Positions 36,339 through 45,301 of a stretch of 64,000 bases of DNA are shown here, piece after piece (the first letter of the stretch is position 1; each line of letters opens with the position of its first letter). The translations under genes were made by a program, and so were the position numbers. The DNA is from Mariniflexile gromovii (GTDB lineage Bacteria > Bacteroidota > Bacteroidia > Flavobacteriales > Flavobacteriaceae), in assembly GCF_017814435.1 (NCBI RefSeq), contig NZ_JAGJCB010000003.1, positions 310,001-374,000 of the forward strand, given 5' to 3'. The notes beneath the pieces were generated by a model, which saw only the letters and a program-made list of their open reading frames with translations, did not search any database and was not told where the DNA came from.

Positions 36339-37181
36339 TTACCACCCACCAGAAGCACCGCCGCCACCAAAGCCACCGCCACCAAAGCCACCACCAAAGC
36401 CGCCGCCACCGCTGAAACCACCACCAGAGCTTCCGCTGCCAAAACCTCCGCCAGAGGAACGCCCCATGTTGCTTAAAATAATGGCATCTAAAATGCTGAA
36501 ACCACCCGATTTGTTACCTCGGTTTCCGCCCTTACCACCACGTCGGTTATTTTTTGAAATTGAAAGAATAATAAATATCAGAACTAGTATAATAACAAAC
36601 CCAAAAGGGAATCCGCTATCATTTGACTCTATACGTGTGCCTTGATATTCACCTGTTAAAACTTCAAAAATAGCATCGGTACCTCGGTTTAAGCCACCAT
36701 AATAATCTTCTTGTTTAAAATAAGGAATAATATCTTGTTCTATAATGCGCTTAGACATCGCATCGGTAAGCAAATGCTCAACACCATAGCCTGTTTTTAT
36801 AGATATTTTACGGTCGCCTTTTGCCAATAGAATAAAAACCCCATTGTCTTCTTTAGCTTGCCCAATGCCCCAGGCGTGTGCCCATTTTGCGCCTAAATAA
36901 TCTATGTTTTCACCTTCGGTGGAATTAATAGTTGCTATAACTATTTGGGTTGAAGTAGTATCAGAATATTTAATGAGTTTTTCCTCTAAACTGCTTTTTT
37001 GTGAAGGAGTTAATAAATTAACATAATCGTAAACACTTGTTTGGAATTCTGGTTTTTTTGGAATTTCAAATTGTGCATAAGAAAAACTAAAAGATAAAAT
37101 AGTAATTAATAAGAATAAAATTAATTGACTATTTTTCTTAAACTGAGACTGCGACTGAATACTAAATATTGAATATTTCAC
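36339..37181 (-). CDS. TPM-domain protein with membrane helix and Gly-rich tail (YgcG-like)
   Basis: The 280-residue protein has a signal peptide, then the TPM domain (VYDYVNLLTPSQKSSLEEKL, AKEDNGVFILLAKGDRKISIKTGYGVEHLLTD), a membrane helix near 193-207 and a low-complexity Gly/Ser/Phe tail ending GGASGGW. This is the classic YgcG layout. Its ATG overlaps the previous stop as ATGA, so translation is coupled. The first 15 residues (SIFSIQSQSQF) come from a short repeated DNA motif unlike the rest of the protein, suggesting that an intergenic repeat was absorbed into the coding region. Confidence 0.88.
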   Translation of the reverse strand: MKYSIFSIQSQSQFKKNSQLILFLLITILSFSFSYAQFEIPKKPEFQTSVYDYVNLLTPSQKSSLEEKLIKYSDTTSTQIVIATINSTEGENIDYLGAKWAHAWGIGQAKEDNGVFILLAKGDRKISIKTGYGVEHLLTDAMSKRIIEQDIIPYFKQEDYYGGLNRGTDAIFEVLTGEYQGTRIESNDSGFPFGFVIILVLIFIILSISKNNRRGGKGGNRGNKSGGFSILDAIILSNMGRSSGGGFGSGSSGGGFSGGGGFGGGFGGGGFGGGGASGGW

Positions 37182-37615
37182 CCTTTAGAAATTTCGTTTG
37201 ATAGTTCGTTGGTATCTAAATTTGAATATGGAAAAAACTTTTTAAGCTGCTCTCCCGATTTTAAAATACCATCAACCAGACCTTGTTTAAAATTACCAGC
37301 TTTAAAGTGTGCTTGCATCACATCTTTGGTACTGTCCCAAAAGGTTTTGGAAACCACATCATTAATACCTTTGTCGCCGTAAATAACAAATGTTTTTTCA
37401 TCCACAGCCACATAAATTAATACCGCATTTTGTAGTTTGGTATTATCCATTTTCAGCATATAAAAAACCTCTAACGCACGATTTGTAGCATCGCCATTAG
37501 AGGTTTTTTCTATATGAACCCGTATTTCGCCCGAGGTGTTTAACTCTGCTGTTCTTATCGCATCAATGATTTCTTGTTCTTCACTTGCGGTTAAAAAATC
37601 TTCAACTTTAGACAT
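37178..37615 (-). CDS. TPM-domain protein, cytosolic form
   Basis: The 145-residue protein is a lone TPM domain without signal peptide (DFLTASEEQEIIDAIRTAEL, then VAVDEKTFVIYGDKGIND and HFKAGNFKQGLVDGI). It lies directly after lemA with no gap and overlaps the next TPM gene by four bases. The three TPM paralogues in a row are cytosolic, membrane-anchored and lipid-anchored, so they would place the same fold on both sides of the inner membrane. Confidence 0.85.
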   Translation of the reverse strand: MSKVEDFLTASEEQEIIDAIRTAELNTSGEIRVHIEKTSNGDATNRALEVFYMLKMDNTKLQNAVLIYVAVDEKTFVIYGDKGINDVVSKTFWDSTKDVMQAHFKAGNFKQGLVDGILKSGEQLKKFFPYSNLDTNELSNEISKG

Positions 37616-38203
37616 TTAAAATTCAACTTTTGGAGCATTTTCACTACCAGCATCAGATTTGTATAAAGGCATACCGTCAAACCCGCCTATACTTGCAATA
37701 AGATTTGTTGGTATTTTTTTAATTGTGATATTGTATTCTCCTGCCATGTCATTAAACCTGTTTCGCTCAACATTAATTCTGTTTTCAGTACCTTCTAGCT
37801 GTGACTGTAATTCCAAAAAGTTTTGATTTGCTTTTAGGTCAGGGTATCTTTCAACCACTAATAATAATTTTGATAAAGCGCCAGTTAAACCTTGTTGAGC
37901 CTGCTGAAACTGTGCCATGTTTTCTGGTGTTAGGTTATTGGCATCAATAGTTGTTTTAGTTGCTTCAGAACGGGCTTTTATAACGCCTTCTAAAGTTTCT
38001 TTTTCATGAGCAGCATATCCTTTTACGGTTGCAACCAAGTTAGGGATTAAATCTGCACGACGTTGATATGAACTTTCAACATTTGCCCATTGTGCTTTTG
38101 CTAAACCTTCTTTTTCAACAAGCATATTATTAACTCCAACACCCCATTTTAATGCTAAAAGAATTAAAGCGACAATAATTATTAATGGTAACCATTTCTT
38201 CAT
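37616..38203 (-). CDS. lemA: LemA family protein
   Basis: The 195-residue protein has one N-terminal membrane helix (about residues 4-22) and the LemA helical bundle with NNMLVEKEGLAKAQWANVES and RRADLIPNLVATVKGYA. LemA proteins are inner-membrane anchored with the bundle outside the membrane. They often neighbour TPM/YgcG genes, exactly as here. It heads a four-gene minus-strand operon. The biochemical role of the pair is not established. Confidence 0.93.
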   Translation of the reverse strand: MKKWLPLIIIVALILLALKWGVGVNNMLVEKEGLAKAQWANVESSYQRRADLIPNLVATVKGYAAHEKETLEGVIKARSEATKTTIDANNLTPENMAQFQQAQQGLTGALSKLLLVVERYPDLKANQNFLELQSQLEGTENRINVERNRFNDMAGEYNITIKKIPTNLIASIGGFDGMPLYKSDAGSENAPKVEF

Positions 38204-38266
38204 TGTAATTAAATTTTGTGGTTTATAAATTGGTTTTGATTGTAAGTAGTAAAATCTTAAAAAATG

Positions 38267-38596
38267 TTACAAATGTTGTTTTATTTTTATAAGTTGATTT
38301 TTTACATCTTCTAATTTACTGATAATTTCAAAATTAGTAAGCGTTTCTTGCTTTTCTTCTTTTAAATGAGTTTTAGCACCTTCAAGCGTAAAACCACGTT
38401 CTTTTACCAAATGGTAAATAAATTTTAAATTCTTTATGTCTTCGGGTGTGAATTTTCTATTGCCTTTAGCATTTTTTTTTGGCTTAAGGGCGTCAAATTC
38501 TTTTTCCCAAAAACGAATTAAAGAAGTGTTTACACCAAATGCTTTGGCAACTTCGCCAATATTGTAGTATCGTTTTTCGGGTAGTTCTATATGCAT
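38267..38596 (-). CDS. MerR-family transcriptional regulator
   Basis: The 109-residue protein has a MerR winged helix (RYYNIGEVAKAFGVNTSLIRFWEKEF, then NRKFTPEDIKNLKFIYHLV) and a short C-terminal helix, but no effector domain. The stop of the upstream peptidase gene and its ATG share one base (TAATG), so the two are translationally coupled. Small MerR proteins of this kind are widespread in Bacteroidetes next to M23 peptidases. The target is unknown, and a role in envelope control is only suggested by the coupling. Confidence 0.88.
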   Translation of the reverse strand: MHIELPEKRYYNIGEVAKAFGVNTSLIRFWEKEFDALKPKKNAKGNRKFTPEDIKNLKFIYHLVKERGFTLEGAKTHLKEEKQETLTNFEIISKLEDVKNQLIKIKQHL

Positions 38597-39567
38597 TAAT
38601 CTAATGATTGATTTTCTAGTGAAGCATGCTCCAACATTTTGTTAAATTCTTCTGCTGTTAAACTTCCGTAGTAGAAGTTAATGGGGTTTATACGTTCACC
38701 ATCTTTAAAGACTTCATAGTGTAAATGTGGCGCTTCCGAACGTCCTGTGCTTCCTACAAACCCTATAAGGTCGCCTCGTACTACTTTTTGGTTTTTTCTA
38801 ACGTTATATTTATATAAATGAGCGTATAAACTTTCATATCCATAACCATGGTTAATTCTAATATGGTTTCCATAACCGGTTGCTGTATTGTCGGCACGTT
38901 CTACAACACCATCGCCACTTGCGTAAATGGGTGTGCCTCTAGGTGCGGAGAAATCCATGCCATAGTGCATCTTTCTAACTTTTGTAAAAGGGTCTGAACG
39001 CATCCCATAACCCGAAGCCATTCTTTTTAGATCTTCATTTCTTACGGGTTGAATAGCTGGTATGGCGGCTAATAATTTTTCTTTTTCTTCGGCAAGTACC
39101 GCAATTTCGTCAAGCGATTTCGATTGTACCACTATTTGTTTTTGAAGAATGTCTAAACGTTTGTTGCTTTCTATAATTAATTTAGAATTATCAAAACCCT
39201 CTAAGTTTTTATATCTATTTACACCGCCAAATCCGGCTTTACGTTGTTCGTCTGGTATTGGGTTGGCTTCAAAATAAACGCGGTATATATTATTGTCTCT
39301 TTCTGCAATACTAGCCAAAACAGTTTCGGCTTCTTTCATTTTTTTATTCAACAATTCAAACTGTAATTCAGCATTTTGTAGTTCTCTTTTAAGACTGCGT
39401 TCTTTAGGAGATTCCACAAATTGACTTGCCAAAAAAACAAATAAGAATCCAAATAAAGCCGACCCTAAAAGAAACACCGCAGCATACTTAAGTGTATTCC
39501 TTTTTTTACGTTGTATTTTCTTGTAAGACAACGATTCTGCATCGTAATAATATTTTACCTTACTCAT
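38596..39567 (-). CDS. M23 family (LytM-type) metallopeptidase, membrane-anchored
   Basis: The 323-residue protein has an N-terminal membrane helix (about 28-50), a coiled-coil stretch to about 170 and a C-terminal M23 domain. The zinc site is visible as H-x3-D in KMHYGMDFSAPRG and as HLHYEVF near the C-terminus, so the peptidase should be active. M23 enzymes cut peptidoglycan cross-links. The single helix plus coiled coil resembles Bacteroidetes M23 proteins placed at the division site or envelope. It heads the operon with the MerR gene. Confidence 0.9.
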   Translation of the reverse strand: MSKVKYYYDAESLSYKKIQRKKRNTLKYAAVFLLGSALFGFLFVFLASQFVESPKERSLKRELQNAELQFELLNKKMKEAETVLASIAERDNNIYRVYFEANPIPDEQRKAGFGGVNRYKNLEGFDNSKLIIESNKRLDILQKQIVVQSKSLDEIAVLAEEKEKLLAAIPAIQPVRNEDLKRMASGYGMRSDPFTKVRKMHYGMDFSAPRGTPIYASGDGVVERADNTATGYGNHIRINHGYGYESLYAHLYKYNVRKNQKVVRGDLIGFVGSTGRSEAPHLHYEVFKDGERINPINFYYGSLTAEEFNKMLEHASLENQSLD

Positions 39568-39779
39568 TTCCTAATTTATTCTATTTTTGCACTTTATTAA
39601 ATGCCGTATATATTTAATTTTAATAGCTAACGCCCAAATTTTCTAAATAGTATCTTTTAATTGTTTGATACTAAGATTAAAGTCGTTTTTTATTAAAGTT
39701 TGAAATATTATGAAAAGAGTAAAGATAAAAATTGTTTTGCAATTAACACCAATTTAAAAACAGAGTAACCATTTTATAA

Positions 39780-42449
39780 ATGAAGTCACAAGATATTCGT
39801 TCTAAATTTTTAAGTTTTTTTGAAGATAAAAAACACAGCATTGTACCATCTGCACCTATGGTTCTTAAAGATGATCCAACCTTAATGTTTGTAAACTCGG
39901 GGATGGCACCTTTTAAAGAGTATTTTTTAGGGAACGCACAGCCAAAAAACAGCCGTATTACCGATACTCAAAAATGTTTGCGTGTGTCTGGTAAGCATAA
40001 CGATTTAGAAGAAGTTGGTTACGATACCTACCACCATACCTTGTTTGAAATGCTTGGTAACTGGAGTTTTGGCGATTATTTTAAAGAAGAAGCTATTGCT
40101 TGGGCGTGGGAGTTGTTGGTGGATGTTTACGGTATTGATAAAGATATTTTATACGTAACGGTTTTTGAAGGTAGTGATGAGGATAACCTTCCTATGGACA
40201 CCGAAGCTTACGATTTATGGAAGCAGTTTATTTCTGAAGACCGCATTTTAAAAGGAAGCAAAAAAGATAATTTCTGGGAAATGGGCGACCAAGGCCCCTG
40301 TGGACCATGTAGCGAAATACATGTTGATATTCGCTCTGCAGAAGAAAAAGCTAAAATTTCTGGTAAAGATTTGGTAAATCAAGACCATCCGCAAGTGGTG
40401 GAAATTTGGAATTTGGTATTCATGCAGTACAACCGAAAAGCCAATGGTAGTTTGGAAAGTTTACCAGATAAACACATCGATACTGGTATGGGCTTCGAGC
40501 GTTTGTGTATGGTGTTGCAAGGGGTTCAATCTAATTACGATACCGATGTGTTTACCCCAATAATTAGAGAAATTGAAACTATTACCAATTATAAATATGG
40601 TAATCCCTATCCTTTGGCAAAAAAAGTAGATGTTGCCATTCGTGTTATAGCAGACCACGTGCGTGCTGTGGCCTTTTCAATTGCCGATGGGCAGTTGCCT
40701 AGTAACACAGGTGCGGGTTATGTAATTCGCCGTATTTTACGTCGTGCGGTGCGATACGGTTTCACGTTTTTAAATAAAAAAGAACCTTTTATATACAGAT
40801 TGGTTGATGTGTTAAGCGAAAAAATGGGAACCGCGTTTCCAGAAATGAAAGCACAAAAACAATTGGTTGAAAATGTTATTAAAGAAGAAGAGCAATCGTT
40901 TTTAAGAACTATTTCTGCAGGAATTTCTGAATTAGATGAGATAATGTACAGACTAAAAAGATTAAAGTTATCTGGAAATATTGATGATGTACAAAAACAG
41001 CATTTAAATAAGATACCTGGAAATATTGCCTTTAGATTATATGATACTTCTGGTTTTCCGTTGGATTTAACACAATTAATAGCTAGAGAAAATGGTTTTG
41101 AGGTTGATGTTGAAGGATTTAATGATTATATGGAAAAACAAAAAAATCGTTCACGTGCAGCAAGTGAAATGAGTACCGATGATTGGACTATTTTAGTAGA
41201 GGATGCTGATGAAGAATTTATTGGATACGATAGTTTAGAAGCAAATGTTAAAATTACACGATACAGAAAAGTGGTCTCTAAAAAAGATGGCGAAATGTAT
41301 CAATTGGTGTTTAATTTAACACCGTTTTATCCAGAAGGCGGTGGGCAAGTAGGCGATAAAGGCTATTTGGAAGACACGCATGGCGATGTGGTTTATATTT
41401 TAGATACCAAAAAGGAGAACAATGTTATAATTCATTTTTCTAAAAATTTACCAAATCATTTAAATGAGTCATTTAAAGCGGTGGTAGATGAAAAACAACG
41501 TTACAGAACCGAATGCAACCATACAGCAACCCATTTATTGCATCAAGCATTACGCGAAATTTTAGGCACCCATGTTGAACAAAAAGGAAGTGCGGTGCAT
41601 TCAAAAGGGTTACGTTTTGACTTTTCGCATTTTTCAAAGCTTACAAACGAAGAATTGCAAGATGTTGAAAATTTTGTAAACGCAAGAATATCGGGTAAAT
41701 TACCATTGGTTGAAAAGCGAAATATTCCTAAAGAAGAAGCTATTGCCGAAGGCGCTATGAGTCTGTTTGGTGAAAAATATGGTGATACGGTTCGTGCCAT
41801 TCGTTTTGGAAAATCTATAGAGCTTTGTGGCGGTACACACGTTAAGAATACAGGAGATATTTGGCATTTCAAAATCATATCTGAAGGTGCGGTAGCGGCA
41901 GGGATTCGTCGTATTGAGGCCATAACCAATGATGCTGTAAAAGACTTTTATTCTGAAAACAACAAAGTGTATTTTGAAATGAAAGAGTTGCTTAACAATG
42001 CCCAAGAGCCTGTTAAAGCGCTACAAAATTTACAAGATGAAAATGCCCATTTAAAAAAGCAGATAGAAGTTTTATTAAAAGAAAAAGCTAAAAACATTAA
42101 AGGAGAACTTAAAAATGAATTGCAGGATATTAACGGCATTCAGTTTTTGGCTAAGAAATTAGATTTAGATGCTTCGGGCATTAAAGATGTGTCTTTTGAA
42201 TTGGGACAAAACAGCGATAATTTATTTTTGTTATTCGCAACCGAAAGTGATGGTAAAGCGTTATTATCTTGCTACATCTCAAAAGAGTTGGTGGCTAGTA
42301 AAGGCTTAAATGCCGGACAAGTGGTTCGTGAACTTGGTAAGTATATTCAAGGCGGTGGCGGTGGACAACCGTTTTTCGCAACTGCAGGTGGTAAAAATCC
42401 AGCAGGAATAGATGAGGCTTTGGAAAAGGCGAAAAATTATATAGGATAG
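39780..42449 (+). CDS. alaS: Alanyl-tRNA synthetase
   Basis: The 889-residue enzyme has an N-terminal class II catalytic core ([35 protein letters not shown]), an editing domain with the zinc pattern [12 protein letters not shown] and [11 protein letters not shown], and a C-terminal Gly-rich DHHA1 region ([15 protein letters not shown]). Length is typical. It charges tRNA-Ala and clears Ser/Gly mischarging. It is divergent from the M23/MerR operon, with a 212-bp space between them. Confidence 0.97.
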   Translation: MKSQDIRSKFLSFFEDKKHSIVPSAPMVLKDDPTLMFVNSGMAPFKEYFLGNAQPKNSRITDTQKCLRVSGKHNDLEEVGYDTYHHTLFEMLGNWSFGDYFKEEAIAWAWELLVDVYGIDKDILYVTVFEGSDEDNLPMDTEAYDLWKQFISEDRILKGSKKDNFWEMGDQGPCGPCSEIHVDIRSAEEKAKISGKDLVNQDHPQVVEIWNLVFMQYNRKANGSLESLPDKHIDTGMGFERLCMVLQGVQSNYDTDVFTPIIREIETITNYKYGNPYPLAKKVDVAIRVIADHVRAVAFSIADGQLPSNTGAGYVIRRILRRAVRYGFTFLNKKEPFIYRLVDVLSEKMGTAFPEMKAQKQLVENVIKEEEQSFLRTISAGISELDEIMYRLKRLKLSGNIDDVQKQHLNKIPGNIAFRLYDTSGFPLDLTQLIARENGFEVDVEGFNDYMEKQKNRSRAASEMSTDDWTILVEDADEEFIGYDSLEANVKITRYRKVVSKKDGEMYQLVFNLTPFYPEGGGQVGDKGYLEDTHGDVVYILDTKKENNVIIHFSKNLPNHLNESFKAVVDEKQRYRTECNHTATHLLHQALREILGTHVEQKGSAVHSKGLRFDFSHFSKLTNEELQDVENFVNARISGKLPLVEKRNIPKEEAIAEGAMSLFGEKYGDTVRAIRFGKSIELCGGTHVKNTGDIWHFKIISEGAVAAGIRRIEAITNDAVKDFYSENNKVYFEMKELLNNAQEPVKALQNLQDENAHLKKQIEVLLKEKAKNIKGELKNELQDINGIQFLAKKLDLDASGIKDVSFELGQNSDNLFLLFATESDGKALLSCYISKELVASKGLNAGQVVRELGKYIQGGGGGQPFFATAGGKNPAGIDEALEKAKNYIG

Positions 42450-42460
42450 TTTAAATAAGC

Positions 42461-42542
42461 TTCAAAGAAGCAAAGTTACAAAGCTTCAAAGCGAATATTA
42501 GTTCTCTGTAGCTTAGCATCTTTGTAACTTTGCTTCTTTGAA
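42461..42542. repeat. Perfect 23-bp inverted repeat between alaS and GSCFA gene
   Basis: Arms 42461-42483 and 42520-42542 are exact reverse complements around a 36-bp loop. The arms are built from TTCAAAG/CAAAG words that also recur just outside them. It lies between co-directional genes, ends 11 bp before the next ATG, and lacks a T-tract. It looks like a dispersed palindromic intergenic element rather than a plain terminator. Confidence 0.7.
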
Positions 42543-42553
42543 ACTTTGAAAAA

Positions 42554-43519
42554 ATGAAACTACAAACACAAATACCATTACAAAAACAGTCTAGCAATCT
42601 CATAGACTATAATTCTAACATACTACTGTTAGGGTCTTGTTTTGTTGAAAATATTGGGGAGAAGTTATCGTATTTCAAGTTTCAAAACCTTCAAAACCCG
42701 TTTGGTATTTTGTTTCAGCCTAAGGCTATTGAGACTTTAATTTCAAACGCTATTAATCATAGGGGATATTCAGAAAAAGACATCTTTTTTCATAATGAAC
42801 AATGGCATTGTTTTGAGGCGCATTCAAAATTAAGCAACCCTTCAAAAGATGTGTTGTTAAGTAATTTGAATGGAGCATTTGAAGCAACAAATCATCACAT
42901 CAACACATCAACCCACATCATCATTACTCTAGGAACTGCTTGGGGATATCGGTTTTTAGAATCGAATCAATTAGTTGCGAATTGCCATAAGGTGCCGCAA
43001 AAGCAGTTTGGTAAAGAGTTACTTTCGGTTGAAATAATTACATATTCTATAGAAGCCATTGTAGATTCCATTAAAAATGTAAACCCTAACGTTTCTATCA
43101 TTTTCACCGTTTCACCTGTGCGCCACATTAAAGATGGTTTTGTTGAAAATACACAGAGTAAGGCGCATTTAATTACTGCAATCCATCAGTTCTTAAATCG
43201 TCAATCGACAATCGACAATCGTCAATTATCATATTTTCCATCCTTTGAAATCATGATGGACGAACTTCGCGATTATCGTTTTTATGCTGAAGATATGTTG
43301 CATCCCAATCAAACAGCCATCCATTGCATTTGGGAAAAATTTCAAGAAGTTTGGATGTCATCGGAAGCAATAAAAACAATGAAAGTTGTAGAAGAAGTTC
43401 AAAAAGGGTTACAGCATAAACCTTTCAATCCAAATTCTGAAGCACATCAAAAATTTGTTTCAGTAATTAAAGAAAAGCAATTTCAGCTTCAAAAAATACA
43501 CCCTCATATCGTTTTTTAA
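42554..43519 (+). CDS. GSCFA domain protein (SGNH-like)
   Basis: The 321-residue protein carries the GSCFA hallmark near the N-terminus (LLLGSCFVENIGEKL, then NPFGILFQP) and a later TVSPVRHIKDG and MLHPNQ. GSCFA proteins resemble SGNH/GDSL hydrolases, but no substrate has been shown to my knowledge. There is no signal peptide. Residues about 216-227 (NRQSTIDNRQ) derive from a short tandem DNA repeat at 43198-43225 that looks inserted. The last four bases overlap the convergent AraC gene. Confidence 0.82.
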   Translation: MKLQTQIPLQKQSSNLIDYNSNILLLGSCFVENIGEKLSYFKFQNLQNPFGILFQPKAIETLISNAINHRGYSEKDIFFHNEQWHCFEAHSKLSNPSKDVLLSNLNGAFEATNHHINTSTHIIITLGTAWGYRFLESNQLVANCHKVPQKQFGKELLSVEIITYSIEAIVDSIKNVNPNVSIIFTVSPVRHIKDGFVENTQSKAHLITAIHQFLNRQSTIDNRQLSYFPSFEIMMDELRDYRFYAEDMLHPNQTAIHCIWEKFQEVWMSSEAIKTMKVVEEVQKGLQHKPFNPNSEAHQKFVSVIKEKQFQLQKIHPHIVF

Positions 43520-44697
43520 GCTCTAATGGTTTTTAAATAATCTTGAGGAGAATGACCTGTTACTTTTTTAAAGGCATTAAAAAACGGATTGTATGAGGCA
43601 AATCCTGTTTTGTATGCTAAAGACTCTAAAGTGTTTGTTCTTAAATAACCTTGTTCTATTAAATGGATGCTGTCCTTTATTCTAGAATGCATGCGGTATT
43701 CCGAAAAAGGGATGTTCGAGTGGTATTTAAACAAGTACACAATATGGCTTGTAGGCACGCCCAATTTATTGGCGATATCAGTCGGGGATGCTTTTGGGTT
43801 TCTAAAAATATGCTGTTCTATACTTAGTTTGTCCACTTCATGTATATAACTAACTATGTTAGACATTATTTTTTCTTGCAATTTTAAATCTTGATCACTT
43901 TTTTGGTTACTTATTTCTAAAATCCAATTATCATTTTTTAACAAATGGTTTTGTTCATTTTCTTCTGTAGGTAAACTGAATTTTAGTGTTTTTTTATTGA
44001 GAATAGGAAGTCCGTATAAAATTTCGGGTGCAGTTAAAATTTTAAAGTAAATAAATAACCAATATAGGAGCAGTAATACAGCCATCGATTTTCCTGAAGG
44101 GTTAGATCTTGAATGCATTTCAGAAAAAATGGAGACTAATAAGGTTATAACTGCTAATAGATTTTGTGTAAATAGCCAAATGGTCCAGTTTTTTACCAAG
44201 CTAAATTGTTTGTTATTTATAAGAAGGTCTTTTTTTAACCAAATGTTTTTTCTTAGAAGCTTAAAAATTAATGTTAAATAGAAAAGTATAAAGAAACCTA
44301 TTAGAATAAAATTAATTATGTCTCGAAATTGAAATAGAAGCCTCTCTTTAATAAATGAGTTAATGTTAATAAAGTATAAAAATCCTATAAAAATAAAGTG
44401 CTTTAAATCTCTAATATTATAGGTGTTATTCTCCTCAAGTACCAAATTTTTGTAATACAAATAAAAACAGGGCACTACAGTAAGATAAAATACGGAATAT
44501 ATACCTTGATCTGGAGAAAAATAATCTTGTAAACCCAACTTAAAGCTACCATGAATTAGAAAGCGAATAGAAATTATGCTAATAATTACTAATAAGAAAA
44601 AATTATAAAAGGGGTTCGATTTATAAGAAGTAATCATTATGGCGATGGTTACTATGCCAACAATGCCCGTAAATAAAAATAAAAATGATTCTAGCAC
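43516..44697 (-). CDS. Membrane-bound AraC-family regulator
   Basis: The first 220 of its 393 residues hold about seven hydrophobic helices, followed by a linker and a C-terminal AraC domain (ASPTDIANKLGVPTSHIVYLF, then LESLAYKTGFASYNPFFNAF and VTGHSPQDYL). This 7TM-AraC layout is common in Flavobacteriaceae and places the DNA-binding domain on the cytosolic side of the inner membrane. Its signal and target are unknown. It is convergent with the GSCFA gene and divergent from the small-RNA pair at 44772 and 45119. Confidence 0.88.
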   Translation of the reverse strand: MLESFLFLFTGIVGIVTIAIMITSYKSNPFYNFFLLVIISIISIRFLIHGSFKLGLQDYFSPDQGIYSVFYLTVVPCFYLYYKNLVLEENNTYNIRDLKHFIFIGFLYFININSFIKERLLFQFRDIINFILIGFFILFYLTLIFKLLRKNIWLKKDLLINNKQFSLVKNWTIWLFTQNLLAVITLLVSIFSEMHSRSNPSGKSMAVLLLLYWLFIYFKILTAPEILYGLPILNKKTLKFSLPTEENEQNHLLKNDNWILEISNQKSDQDLKLQEKIMSNIVSYIHEVDKLSIEQHIFRNPKASPTDIANKLGVPTSHIVYLFKYHSNIPFSEYRMHSRIKDSIHLIEQGYLRTNTLESLAYKTGFASYNPFFNAFKKVTGHSPQDYLKTIRA

Positions 44698-44771
44698 TTA
44701 GTATAAGAGAGTTTACTGCAAAAATAACAAATAACCTTTGGCATTTATTTAATTTTTTGTAAATTATAGTA

Positions 44772-44862
44772 GAGTTTGAATAATTGAGGGGCATTATTTT
44801 TATGAAGAAACTCTAAACATTGTAGAAAAGGTTGTTCTTATTTAGAGCAGCCTTTTTGTTTT
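44772..44862 (+). ncRNA. Candidate small RNA, copy 1, with own terminator
   Basis: An outer stem GAGTTT/AAACTC (44772-44777 with 44808-44813) encloses an inner stem AATAAT/ATTATT (44779-44784 with 44793-44798) with a GAGGGGC loop. A terminator hairpin follows (44826-44837 with 44845-44856) plus T-run. Upstream, TTG (44738-44740), 19 bp, then TAAATTAT (44760-44767) looks like a Bacteroidetes promoter placing the start near 44772. Copy 2 at 45119 has the same architecture with paired changes in both stems, which supports a selected RNA structure. No open frame is present. The 604-bp gap 44698-45301 holds nothing else I can name. Confidence 0.65.
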
Positions 44863-45118
44863 AATAAGATTTATCAAACAACTTATGTGTATTTGTGTGA
44901 AAAATAATATTTATGGCTTTTTAGATATTTTTACCTTAAAATTTCAAGTTTACTGAATTGCTCAAATTCTTATTGATTTACTAAAATTCAATTTCTAAAT
45001 TGTTGGTTGTCGATATTTTATATGTTTTTATCGCTATGTTTACATTGCTATTATTAATGAATCTTTATTATAGTGTACTCTATATTATATAGAGATTTTG
45101 TTTATGTATTTTGTGTTA

Positions 45119-45208
45119 GAATCAAATTATTGAGGGCAATAATTTTAAAGAAGTGATTCTGATGTTTTTAGCAAAGGCTGACTTAATTAAGTACAGCCTT
45201 TTCTTTTT
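45119..45208 (+). ncRNA. Candidate small RNA, copy 2, with own terminator
   Basis: The same plan as copy 1: outer stem GAATCA/TGATTC (45119-45124 with 45154-45159), inner stem AATTATT/AATAATT (45125-45131 with 45138-45144) capped by GAGGGC, a shared GAAG just before the outer 3' strand, then terminator AAAGGCTG/CAGCCTTT (45173-45180 with 45194-45201) and T-run. Both stems differ from copy 1 by compensatory pairs. A weak -7-like TATTTTG sits at 45107-45113, and a 7-bp palindrome lies at 45078-45094. It could be a free RNA or a leader attenuator of the gene at 45302. Confidence 0.65.
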
Positions 45209-45301
45209 CTATTTTCCTAAAATATACGTAATTCATCGTATTGATTTCATTTTGTTGAAGTTGCAAATTTGTGATTCTATTAATCATAAACAAAATCAAC
45301 A

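Noticed and set aside
42461-42542. Possible tRNA or rho-independent terminator in the palindrome
   Set aside because: There is no anticodon-arm or TPsiC sequence, and no T-run follows the right arm.
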